From assembly GCA_021778875.1 (NCBI GenBank), contig JAJYBT010000119.1:1-7170 (forward strand): a stretch of DNA of 7,170 bases, in the 5' to 3' direction. Shown here piece after piece: positions 1 to 6,146 of this stretch. The position numbers were made by a program, and so were the translations under genes. The stretch comes from Acidobacteriota bacterium. GTDB lineage: Bacteria > Acidobacteriota > Terriglobia > Terriglobales > Acidobacteriaceae. The notes below the pieces were generated by a model. The model did not search any database. It was not told where the DNA came from and saw nothing but the letters and a program-made list of their open reading frames with translations. Every line of letters starts with the position of its first letter. Position 1 is the first letter of the stretch.

Positions 1-79
1 CGAGGGCACGGTGAGCTGTTTCACCAGGCCGCTTGCGCTGAGCGCGGCAGGCCAGCAAACGGAGGCAGCCCGTGGCTAA
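1..79 (+). CDS. hisI: HisI C-terminal end (phosphoribosyl-AMP cyclohydrolase), 5' truncated by window
   Basis: Only the last 25 codons are visible, read from base 2 to the TAA at 77-79. Base 1 is the last base of the preceding codon. The peptide begins EGTVSCF, matching the C-terminal zinc motif of HisI (C-H-x-G-T-x-S-C-F; E. coli HisIE has CHKGTSSCF). The visible Cys sits where the last zinc-binding Cys of the family falls, and the cut codon ending in C is compatible with the expected His. HisI opens the adenine ring of phosphoribosyl-AMP in the third step of histidine synthesis. After the motif there are only about 18 poorly conserved residues before the stop, so no HisE (phosphoribosyl-ATP pyrophosphatase) domain is fused here, unlike the enteric HisIE. 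The stop overlaps the hisG start by 8 nt, which fits an operon. The call rests on a short motif plus context. Confidence 0.68.
   Translation, partial: EGTVSCFTRPLALSAAGQQTEAARG
61..65 (+). promoter_or_regulatory. Ribosome binding site of hisG (GGAGG)
   Basis: A GGAGG lies 6 nt before the GTG at 72 and inside the end of the preceding hisI reading frame. It fixes the start of hisG. The hisG frame has an in-frame stop at 39-41 and no other start codon between that stop and the GTG. Confidence 0.85.
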
Positions 80-947
80 CAAACTTCGCCTTGGCCTTCC
101 GAAAGGCAGTCTTCAGGATGCGACAATCGCCCTCTTCCGCCGCGCGGGCTGGAACATCTATGCTGACGGCCGCTCCTATTTCCCGTCCATCGATGACAGC
201 GAGATTGAGTGCATGTTGATTCGTGCGCAGGAGATGGCGCGCTACGTCGATCATGGCGTGCTCGATGCGGGGCTCACCGGCATCGACTGGGTTGTCGAAA
301 GCGGCCTCGACGTCACCAGCGTCACCACGCTCACATATGCGAAGCAGAGCCGCCGCAAGGTGCGTTGGGTGCTGGCCGTGCCTGAGGGCAGCGGCTTTGA
401 GAAGGCTGAAGACCTTGAAGGCAAGATCATCGCCACCGAGCTTGTTGAGGTCACCAAACGCTACTTCGCAGGCAAGGGCGTGAACGTGAAGGTAGAGTTC
501 AGCTGGGGCGCGACGGAAGTGAAGCCTCCGATGCTGGCGGACGCCATTGTTGAAGTCACAGAGACGGGCAGCTCGCTGAAGGCGAACCATCTGAAAATTA
601 TTGACACGGTGATGGAGAGCGAGACGCATCTGATTGCGGGCAAGCCTGCACTGGCCGACGCATGGAAGCGGGAGAAGATCGACCAGATATCACTGATGCT
701 GCGCGGAGCGATTGATGCGCAGTCACAGGTGGGCCTGATGCTCAACGTCAGATGTGAGGGGCTTGATGCGGTATTGGCCGTGCTGCCCGCACTCAACTCG
801 CCCACTGTTTCTCAACTGAGCAACTCAGAATGGGTGGCTGTGAACACGATCGTGGAAGAGCGCGTGGCGCGCGATGTGATTCCACGACTCAAGTCGGCTG
901 GAGCGGCAGGCATTGTGGAATATCCGCTGAATAAAGTGGTGCTGTAA
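72..947 (+). CDS. hisG: ATP phosphoribosyltransferase, long form (HisG_L)
   Basis: This cytoplasmic enzyme condenses ATP with PRPP to phosphoribosyl-ATP, the committed and feedback-controlled first step of histidine synthesis. The protein has 291 residues with a GTG start. The N-terminus carries the family motif [10 protein letters not shown] (residues 6-15). The two-lobed catalytic part runs to about residue 210, with the PRPP-binding loop [13 protein letters not shown] at 161-173. Residues about 213-291, including LNSPTVSQL and the closing [11 protein letters not shown], are the extra ACT-like regulatory domain that defines the long form. It should therefore work as a homohexamer inhibited by histidine and not need HisZ. 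No hisZ is seen in the window. The start overlaps the putative hisI stop by 8 nt, and hisD follows after 13 nt. Family assignment is secure; allosteric behaviour is inferred from domain content. Confidence 0.97.
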   Translation: MANKLRLGLPKGSLQDATIALFRRAGWNIYADGRSYFPSIDDSEIECMLIRAQEMARYVDHGVLDAGLTGIDWVVESGLDVTSVTTLTYAKQSRRKVRWVLAVPEGSGFEKAEDLEGKIIATELVEVTKRYFAGKGVNVKVEFSWGATEVKPPMLADAIVEVTETGSSLKANHLKIIDTVMESETHLIAGKPALADAWKREKIDQISLMLRGAIDAQSQVGLMLNVRCEGLDAVLAVLPALNSPTVSQLSNSEWVAVNTIVEERVARDVIPRLKSAGAAGIVEYPLNKVVL

Positions 948-960
948 CCGGAGGCGAACG

Positions 961-2250
961 ATGAGGCTTATCCGGACCAGTGGGCCGGGCGCGCGGCGAA
1001 CAGCAGAGATGCTTGCCGCGCTGGAATCACGCGGCGGCACGGCGCTCGACTCTGTGCTGCCCGCCGTGAAGCGCATTGTGGCGGACGTGTGCAGCAAGGG
1101 AGATCGCGCCCTGCTGCGCTTTGCCGCGCAGTTTGACGGACTCGCAGGACCTGCGAGATTGCGCGTGACGCGCGAAGAGATGGCTGCGGCCTGGGATGCG
1201 CTAGACCCTGCATTGCGCGCGGCATTGTCCACTGCGGCGGAGCAGATTCGCGCCTTCGCACGGCGTCAGCTGCCGGCCTCGTGGAGCGCAACTTCCGCTG
1301 AGGGCCTCGTCACAGGCCAGTTAGTGCGCCCGTTAGGCTCAGTGGGTTGCTATGTGCCCAGCGGTCGTCATCCGCTGCCTTCCACGCTGCTGATGACAGC
1401 GATTCCTGCGCAGGTTGCGGGCGTTGAGCGCATCGTTGCCGTTTCGCCGAAACCCGCGCAAGAGACACTTGCCGCGGCGCATCTGCTTGGCCTTACCGAG
1501 TTCTATCGCGTGGGCGGCGCCCACGCGGTGGGCGCGTTGGCCTACGGAACGGCGAGCATTGAGCGCGTTGAAAAGATCGTTGGCCCGGGCAATTTGTATG
1601 TGACCGCGGCCAAGCGCCTGGTTGCCTTTGACTGCGCTATCGACATGCTCGCCGGCCCAACGGAAATTGTTGTGACCAGCGAACGCGGCAATGCCGCTGA
1701 CATCGCCGCGGACCTTGTGGCTCAGGCCGAGCACGATCCTGAGGCGCTGGCGATTCTCATCACGACCCGCGCGGAACTTGCGAAGGAAGTGATTGCGGAG
1801 GCGAGGCAACGCAGCCGCGTCAATGCAGTGGCGCGCGAGGCCCTAAGCCGCAATGGCGTGGCCATTGTTGCTGCGAGGATTGAAGAAGCACGCGCGATCA
1901 CGAACAGGCTGGCTCCGGAACATCTCACAGTGGATTCAGCCAGCGATCTGAAGTGGGTGCGCAGCGCGGGCTCGGTCTTCGTGGGCCGCTGGTCTGCGCA
2001 GCCCATGGGCGATTACATCTCCGGCCCGAATCACACGCTGCCGACGGGCGGAATGGCGCGGGTGCGCGGCGGTTTGAGCGTGAACGACTTCGTCAAGCTC
2101 ATCACCGTGCAGGAGTATTCGCGGCAAGGCCTGCGCGCATTGGGCCCGAAGGCTGCGCTGCTGGCCGAAGCTGAGGGCCTGGCAGGCCATGCAGAAGCGA
2201 TTCGCATCCGTCTTCGCGCAAATAGCGCAGAGGGGAGGCCCCGTGGCTGA
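961..2250 (+). CDS. hisD: Histidinol dehydrogenase
   Basis: This zinc enzyme carries out the last two steps of the pathway, oxidising L-histidinol via histidinal to L-histidine with two NAD+. At 429 residues it is a normal family length. By alignment from memory to E. coli HisD, the zinc ligands are Gln255 and His258 (in AQAEHD), Asp351 (in GDYISG) and His410 (in GLAGH). The catalytic pair Glu320-His321 lies in RLAPEHL. Other signatures are GPGNLYVTAAKR (208-219) and DMLAGPTEIVV (228-238). The usual PGGR-type nucleotide-site loop reads PSGRHPLPST (133-142), a mild variation. The start is ATG with GGAGG at 950-954, 6 nt upstream. The gene follows hisG by 13 nt, the only real gap in the cluster, and its stop overlaps the hisC start by 8 nt. 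Nothing suggests loss of function. Confidence 0.98.
   Translation: MRLIRTSGPGARRTAEMLAALESRGGTALDSVLPAVKRIVADVCSKGDRALLRFAAQFDGLAGPARLRVTREEMAAAWDALDPALRAALSTAAEQIRAFARRQLPASWSATSAEGLVTGQLVRPLGSVGCYVPSGRHPLPSTLLMTAIPAQVAGVERIVAVSPKPAQETLAAAHLLGLTEFYRVGGAHAVGALAYGTASIERVEKIVGPGNLYVTAAKRLVAFDCAIDMLAGPTEIVVTSERGNAADIAADLVAQAEHDPEALAILITTRAELAKEVIAEARQRSRVNAVAREALSRNGVAIVAARIEEARAITNRLAPEHLTVDSASDLKWVRSAGSVFVGRWSAQPMGDYISGPNHTLPTGGMARVRGGLSVNDFVKLITVQEYSRQGLRALGPKAALLAEAEGLAGHAEAIRIRLRANSAEGRPRG
2232..2238 (+). promoter_or_regulatory. Ribosome binding site that sets the hisC start (GGGGAGG)
   Basis: A strong purine run ending in GGAGG lies 4 nt before the GTG at 2243, within the last codons of hisD. 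It favours the GTG start over an upstream in-frame ATG at 2189, which would overlap hisD by 62 nt and lacks a comparable site at normal spacing. Confidence 0.8.
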
Positions 2251-3340
2251 CGCAATCACAACACAGCACCCAGCCCCGCGTGCTCGTGTGCAGGCGATGA
2301 AGGAGTATCATCCTCCGCTTGGCAATCGCGATGCGCTGAGGCTTGACTTCAACGAAAACACGCTGGCCTGTTCGCCCAAAGTGCGCGAGGCGCTGGGGCG
2401 CATTACGGCCGGAGATCTTACGCGCTATCCCGAGCGCGAGCCGGTTGAAGCAATTGTTGCCGGGCACCTTGGCCTGGAGCCGAGGCAGGTTGCGCTTACG
2501 AATGGCGTGGATGAAGCGATTCACGTGCTCTTTGAAACCTTTCTGGAAGCGGACGATGAGTTGCTCCTGCCCGTGCCCACATACACGATGTATGAGGTCT
2601 ACGCTTCGGCGACAGATGCGCGCGTTGCGACGGTGAAGGCCGCTGCAGACCTTCAATTTCCATTTGAGCGTTTGCTTGCCGCCATCACGCCGCGCACAAA
2701 AATCATCGCCATCGCCAACCCCAACAGCCCGTCGGGGTCGGTGGCTACACGCGCGCAACTTATCGAGATTGCAAGCCGAGCACCGCACGCCGTGGTTCTT
2801 GTGGATGAAGCGTATTTCCACTTCCATGGCGAAACGGTGATCGATCTTGCCAGTGTTATGCCCAACCTTGTCGTGGCGCGAACCTTCTCCAAGGCGTACG
2901 GGCTTGCCGGTCTACGTCTTGGCATGCTCGCAGGCTCTGTGGACCTGATGAGATGGATTCGCCGCGTTCTCTCGCCCTACAGCGTGAACTCGCTTGCTCT
3001 GGCGTGCCTTCCCCCCGCACTTGAAGATGAAGCGTATCTCAACTGGTACGTGGACGAAGTGCTGCGGGCCCGCCAGGATTTTGAGGCTGTTCTTGATGCG
3101 GCAGCGATACGTCGCTGGCCGAGCCGCGCAAACTTTGTACTGGTGGAGATCGGCGTGCGACACGCGGCGTTTGTGCGCATGATGAGCACCGCTGGTGTGC
3201 TGGTGCGCGACCGCTCCAGCGACCCTGGATGCCTAAACTGCGTGCGCATCACGATTGGAACTCGACAGCAGATGCGGCAGGCCGCATCCGCGCTGCATGA
3301 AACGCTGGCCGCGTTGCGTGCCGGAAACGAGGCGGAATGA
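2243..3340 (+). CDS. hisC: Histidinol-phosphate aminotransferase
   Basis: This PLP enzyme of fold type I (aminotransferase class I/II, HisC family) transfers the amino group of glutamate to imidazole acetol phosphate, giving histidinol phosphate. From the GTG start it has 365 residues, typical for HisC. An in-frame ATG at 2189 would add 18 residues that simply read hisD sequence out of frame. Visible motifs are LDFNEN near the N-terminus (34-39), [10 protein letters not shown] (85-94), and PNSPSG with the cofactor-site Asn161. VDEAYFHF follows with Asp188 (pyridine nitrogen) and Tyr191. [15 protein letters not shown] holds the Schiff-base Lys217 and phosphate-binding Arg225. RITIGT near the C-terminus holds Arg335, expected to bind substrate. 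The gene overlaps hisD by 8 nt and hisB by 4 nt. HisC-type enzymes sometimes also act on aromatic amino acids, but the operon position fixes the main role. Confidence 0.96.
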   Translation: MADAITTQHPAPRARVQAMKEYHPPLGNRDALRLDFNENTLACSPKVREALGRITAGDLTRYPEREPVEAIVAGHLGLEPRQVALTNGVDEAIHVLFETFLEADDELLLPVPTYTMYEVYASATDARVATVKAAADLQFPFERLLAAITPRTKIIAIANPNSPSGSVATRAQLIEIASRAPHAVVLVDEAYFHFHGETVIDLASVMPNLVVARTFSKAYGLAGLRLGMLAGSVDLMRWIRRVLSPYSVNSLALACLPPALEDEAYLNWYVDEVLRARQDFEAVLDAAAIRRWPSRANFVLVEIGVRHAAFVRMMSTAGVLVRDRSSDPGCLNCVRITIGTRQQMRQAASALHETLAALRAGNEAE

Positions 3341-3969
3341 CAACGAAGAAGAAAGCAGCAAAGCCCTCAGCCGCTGCGACCGTTCGCGTCGCGAGCTTTG
3401 AGCGCAACACCACCGAGACGCGTATTGCGATCAAGCTGACGATCGAGGGGCACGGGCAGTACAAGGTTGCTACAGGCATTCGATTCTTCGATCACATGCT
3501 GGAGTTGTTCACGCGTCACGGCGCTTTCGATCTCGAACTGAAATGCGACGGCGATCTGGATGTGGACCAGCACCACACGGTTGAAGATGTTGGCATCGCG
3601 CTCGGCGAGGCCTTTGACCGCGCACTCGGCGACAAGCGCGGAATTCTGCGGGCCGGCTATTTTCTGATGCCGATGGATGAGACGCTTGCCATTGCAGCTA
3701 TTGATCTGAGCGGACGCGCAGCCTTTGCCGTTGACACCAAGGTGCGCACGCGACTGGTTGGGGATTTGCAAACAGAACTGGTCACTGACTTCTTTGAAGG
3801 TTTTGCTCGCGGAGCGCGAGCCAATGTGCATGTAAAGACGATGTATGGCCGCTCCAATCATCACAAGATTGAAGCCATCTTCAAGGCCTTTGCGCGAGCG
3901 CTGCGCGTCGCTTGTTCGCGGGACAAGCAACTCGGCGGGATGCTGCCCTCGACGAAGGGGCTGCTTTGA
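3337..3969 (+). CDS. hisB: Imidazoleglycerol-phosphate dehydratase, monofunctional
   Basis: IGPD removes water from imidazole glycerol phosphate to give imidazole acetol phosphate. The active enzyme is a manganese-dependent 24-mer in the family. The 210-residue protein contains [13 protein letters not shown] (50-62), the metal-binding [10 protein letters not shown] (77-86, His79, His80, Glu83) and PMDETLA (112-118). A second metal motif, [16 protein letters not shown] (174-189), precedes the terminal PSTKG (204-208). The core begins near residue 17. The first 15 residues are a Lys/Ala-rich tail ([13 protein letters not shown]) not needed for the fold. There is no HAD-type phosphatase domain at the N-terminus, unlike enteric HisB, so histidinol phosphatase must be encoded elsewhere. 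ATG overlaps the hisC stop as ATGA, with a weak GAGG 4 nt upstream, so coupled translation is likely. Confidence 0.97.
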   Translation: MTTKKKAAKPSAAATVRVASFERNTTETRIAIKLTIEGHGQYKVATGIRFFDHMLELFTRHGAFDLELKCDGDLDVDQHHTVEDVGIALGEAFDRALGDKRGILRAGYFLMPMDETLAIAAIDLSGRAAFAVDTKVRTRLVGDLQTELVTDFFEGFARGARANVHVKTMYGRSNHHKIEAIFKAFARALRVACSRDKQLGGMLPSTKGLL

Positions 3970-4589
3970 TGCGCGTAACGGTGATTGATTACAAGGCCGG
4001 CAATCTGACCTCCGTGCTGAAGGCGCTGCGTCACATCGGCGCAGTGGCTGAAGAAACGGATGGGGATTTGACCTTGATTGAAACTGCGGATCGTCTGGTG
4101 CTTCCCGGCGTAGGCCATTTTGCCGCCACCGAGCGGCTGGATGCGACCGGTCTCACGCCGGCGATTCGGGCAGCAATTGCGCGCGGCGTGCCCTTCCTCG
4201 GCATCTGCGTGGGCATGCAGTGGCTCTACGCAGGGTCAAGCGAAGCACCGCAGCAGCCGGGGCTTGGGCATTTCGCAGAGCGCTGCACGCGCTTTCCTGA
4301 GCGCGCGGAAAAAGTGCCGCACGTCGGCTGGAATTCGCTCGAAGTGCGCAAAGGTTCGCGGCTACTGGCAGGCGTTGAGCCGGGCGAGTACGTCTATTTC
4401 ACGCATTCCTACAGAGCTCCCGTCACCGCCGATACCGCGGCCGTCACGCAGTATATTGAGCCATTTGCCGCGGCCGTAGAACGCGACAACGTGATGGGCG
4501 TGCAATTCCATCCGGAAAAATCCAGCGCAGCCGGCCTGAAGATTCTTCACAACTTTATTGAGTGGCAACCGAAGGGGTCTGCATGCTGA
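3969..4589 (+). CDS. hisH: Imidazole glycerol phosphate synthase, glutaminase subunit
   Basis: This class I glutamine amidotransferase subunit pairs with HisF. It hydrolyses glutamine and passes ammonia through the HisF barrel. The protein has 206 residues, the usual size. The catalytic triad is visible as Cys80 in FLGICVGMQ, and His181 and Glu183 in VQFHPEKSS. Also present are VLPGVGHF (44-51), the PHVGWN interface strand (117-122) and YFTHSY (143-148). The N-terminal motif reads [10 protein letters not shown], where many homologues have Gly in place of the Lys. The chosen ATG at 3969 shares one base with the hisB stop (TGATG). AAGGGG at 3955-3960 lies 8 nt upstream. An in-frame start at 3912 would add 19 residues read out of frame from hisB and is unlikely. 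The gene overlaps hisF by 7 nt, consistent with 1:1 synthesis of the two subunits. Confidence 0.97.
   Translation: MRVTVIDYKAGNLTSVLKALRHIGAVAEETDGDLTLIETADRLVLPGVGHFAATERLDATGLTPAIRAAIARGVPFLGICVGMQWLYAGSSEAPQQPGLGHFAERCTRFPERAEKVPHVGWNSLEVRKGSRLLAGVEPGEYVYFTHSYRAPVTADTAAVTQYIEPFAAAVERDNVMGVQFHPEKSSAAGLKILHNFIEWQPKGSAC
4572..4577 (+). promoter_or_regulatory. Ribosome binding site that sets the hisF start (AAGGGG)
   Basis: The AAGGGG lies 5 nt before the ATG at 4583 and inside the end of hisH. An in-frame GTG at 4562 would place this site within the coding region. Starting at 4583 also puts the catalytic aspartates at the family-standard positions 11 and 130. Confidence 0.75.
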
Positions 4590-5362
4590 CCAAGCGAATT
4601 ATTGCGTGCCTTGATGTGCATGGTGGGCGTGTTGTGAAGGGCGTGCAGTTTGTTGACATCATTGACGCGGGCGATCCAGCCGAACTTGCTGCGCGGCATG
4701 CGCGCGAAGGCGCCGATGAAATTGTGCTGCTCGACATCACGGCGACGCATGAGGGCCGGCAGACGCTGCTCGATACGGTGCGCCGCACGGCGCGCGAGCT
4801 ATTTGTGCCATTCACGGTAGGCGGCGGCATCCGCAGCGCCGGCGACGCGGCGCAGGTGTTCGATGCTGGCGCGGACAAAGTGAGCGTGAACTCCGCAGCG
4901 CTTGCTGAGCCCGCGCTGATTGATGCGATTGGCCGCAGCTTTGGCGCGCAGGCGGTTGTTGTTGCCATTGATGCGCGGCGCGATCCCGAAGCCGCTGATC
5001 CCGCGCGCGATGCGCAGGTGTTTGTGCAGGGCGGACGCAAGCCCGCGGGCCGCCGCGTTGTGGAGTGGGCGCGCGAGGCTGAGGCCCGCGGCGCAGGCGA
5101 GATTCTGCTCACATCGATGGACACCGACGGAACGCGCGCGGGCTTCGATTGCGAGCTGACGGCAGCAGTGAGTGACGCAGTGCGCATTCCCGTCATCGCC
5201 TCGGGAGGCGCAGGCACGGTTGCTCACTTCGTTGATGTCTTCGCGCGCGGAAAAGCTGATGCCGCGCTGGCTGCGAGCATCTTTCATTTTGGCGTATCGA
5301 GCGCACGAGCGCTGAAAGAAGAGCTGGCCAATGCCGGTGTTCCAGTGAGGTTGCCATGCTGA
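4583..5362 (+). CDS. hisF: Imidazole glycerol phosphate synthase, cyclase subunit
   Basis: This (beta/alpha)8-barrel protein uses ammonia from HisH to convert PRFAR to imidazole glycerol phosphate and AICAR, the latter recycled to purines. From ATG 4583 it has 259 residues. The catalytic Asp11 (IIACLDV) and Asp130 (VVVAIDARR) fall at the same numbers as in Thermotoga maritima HisF. The ammonia-gate residues Arg5, Glu46, Lys99 and Glu173 (Glu167 in T. maritima) are also present. Phosphate-site motifs are TVGGGIRS (78-85), TSMDTDGT (177-184) and IASGGAGT (205-212), and the barrel ends with [11 protein letters not shown]. By my alignment from memory, about six extra residues (within 134-145, Asp/Ala/Pro-rich) sit after strand 5. 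The gene overlaps hisH and hisA by 7 nt each, both through the sequence ATGCTGA. HisF is a paralogue of HisA next door. Confidence 0.97.
   Translation: MLTKRIIACLDVHGGRVVKGVQFVDIIDAGDPAELAARHAREGADEIVLLDITATHEGRQTLLDTVRRTARELFVPFTVGGGIRSAGDAAQVFDAGADKVSVNSAALAEPALIDAIGRSFGAQAVVVAIDARRDPEAADPARDAQVFVQGGRKPAGRRVVEWAREAEARGAGEILLTSMDTDGTRAGFDCELTAAVSDAVRIPVIASGGAGTVAHFVDVFARGKADAALAASIFHFGVSSARALKEELANAGVPVRLPC
5345..5350 (+). promoter_or_regulatory. Ribosome binding site of hisA (GTGAGG)
   Basis: GTGAGG ends 5 nt before the ATG at 5356 and lies within the last codons of hisF. It supports independent or coupled initiation of hisA within the 7-nt overlap. Confidence 0.6.
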
Positions 5363-6033
5363 TTCCTTCCATCGATCTTCTGGGCGGCCGCATCGTCCAG
5401 CTTGTGCAGGGCGAAAAGCTGCGCGTGGCCTTCGACGACTTTGAATATTGGATCGAAAAGTTCTCGCGCTATCCGCTGGTGCAGTTGATTGACCTGGATG
5501 CGGCGATGCGCCAGGGCGACAACGCAGCGCTGGTGGAGCAGATTGCGCGGCGGCTGCCCTGCCAGGTTGGTGGCGGCATTCACTCCATCGAGCGCGCGCG
5601 TCTCGTGCTGGATGCAGGCGCAAGGCGCGTCATTATTGGCTCTGCGCTCTTCACCGAGTCGGGCGGCGTGAATGTGGAGTTCGCGGCCGGGCTGGCCAAA
5701 TGTATCGGCGCGGATCGCGTTGTGGCCGGCATCGATACCAAGAACGGCTACATTGCGGTGAAGGGGTGGAAGGCTCAGGTTGCGCTCACGCCTGACAATG
5801 CGATTCCGCAGTTGGAGCCGCACGCCGGAGCATTTCTTTACACGCACGTCGATGGAGAGGGCCTGATGCAGGGGTTTCCCATTGAGACCGCCACGCGGCT
5901 GCGCAAACTCACGCAGAGGCAGCTGATTGTTGCCGGCGGAATTCGCAGCAAGCAAGAGGTGGATGCGCTGGATGCGCTGGGCGCGGATGCTGTGGTGGGC
6001 ATGGCGGTCTATACGGATTTGCTGGCTGTGTAA
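5356..6033 (+). CDS. hisA: ProFAR isomerase (HisA), short and divergent
   Basis: HisA isomerises ProFAR to PRFAR by an Amadori rearrangement, supplying the substrate of HisF. The 225-residue protein is an intact (beta/alpha)8 barrel but shorter than the usual 240-250. The catalytic acids are visible as Asp7 (PSIDLLGG) and Asp127 (VAGIDTKNG), with Thr163 in LYTHVD. Phosphate-binding segments are QVGGGIHS (70-77), VIIGSALF (92-99), VAGGIRS (192-198) and VVGMAVYT (213-220). Several motifs differ from standard bacterial His[13 protein letters not shown] at the N-terminus, SALFTESGG, and [11 protein letters not shown] where TDISRDG-like sequence is usual. Some of these resemble the fungal HIS6 type. 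No frameshift is seen. It is the last gene of the tight cluster, overlapping hisF by 7 nt and followed by a 113-nt gap. Position next to hisF plus both catalytic acids make HisA by far the best assignment. Confidence 0.93.
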   Translation: MLIPSIDLLGGRIVQLVQGEKLRVAFDDFEYWIEKFSRYPLVQLIDLDAAMRQGDNAALVEQIARRLPCQVGGGIHSIERARLVLDAGARRVIIGSALFTESGGVNVEFAAGLAKCIGADRVVAGIDTKNGYIAVKGWKAQVALTPDNAIPQLEPHAGAFLYTHVDGEGLMQGFPIETATRLRKLTQRQLIVAGGIRSKQEVDALDALGADAVVGMAVYTDLLAV

Positions 6034-6146
6034 GGTGAAGGGGACAATCCTGAGCCGTCGCCCTTGCATTTCAACAGCGCTCAAATCGTCATCGGATATG
6101 CTGAAGGAGCTAAGTGGCCGCCCTGCTGTGAAAGGACAAAGAAGCG
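6034..6146. other. Intergenic region between hisA and the aminotransferase gene
   Basis: This 113-nt stretch is the only substantial non-coding sequence in the window. It contains the weak hairpin near its left end and an AAGGA (6132-6136) 10 nt before the downstream ATG. I could not find a convincing -35/-10 pair: TTGCAT (6064) and TATGCT (6097) are individually promoter-like but 27 nt apart. It probably marks the end of the tight his cluster and could hold a promoter for the next gene, but the sequence does not prove either. Confidence 0.6.
6038..6065 (+). terminator. Weak hairpin just after hisA (possible terminator or processing site)
   Basis: AAGGGGAC (6038-6045) can pair with GTCgCCCTT (6057-6065) as an 8-bp stem with one bulged G and an 11-nt loop, starting 5 nt after the hisA stop. 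There is no T-run after it (GCATTTCAAC follows), so it does not meet the usual intrinsic terminator pattern. It could be chance, a weak terminator or an RNA 3'-end stabiliser. Confidence 0.25.

Noticed and set aside
1..71. Histidine attenuator or leader peptide upstream of hisG
   Set aside because: There is no His codon run or terminator-like structure here, and the sequence is better explained as the end of hisI. Any leader would lie upstream of the window.
2102..2827. - strand open frame (241 codons) opposite hisD/hisC
   Set aside because: It is antisense to conserved catalytic regions of hisD and hisC with no ribosome site or known motif.
4435..4477. 10-bp direct repeat CCGCGGCCGT (4435-4444 and 4468-4477) in hisH
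   Set aside because: Both copies are in the same codon frame and encode Ala-Ala-Val/Ala stretches of a conserved enzyme; too short and isolated to be an operator.
6064..6102. Promoter-like hexamers TTGCAT and TATGCT before the aminotransferase
   Set aside because: The spacing is 27 nt instead of about 17, and no better-spaced pair was found.
6103..6131. Possible tiny leader ORF (GTG at 6114, five codons, TGA at 6129) after GAAGGAG, upstream of the aminotransferase
   Set aside because: Five codons (M-A-A-L-L) with no regulatory codon run and no clear terminator/antiterminator pairing; chance is the simpler explanation.
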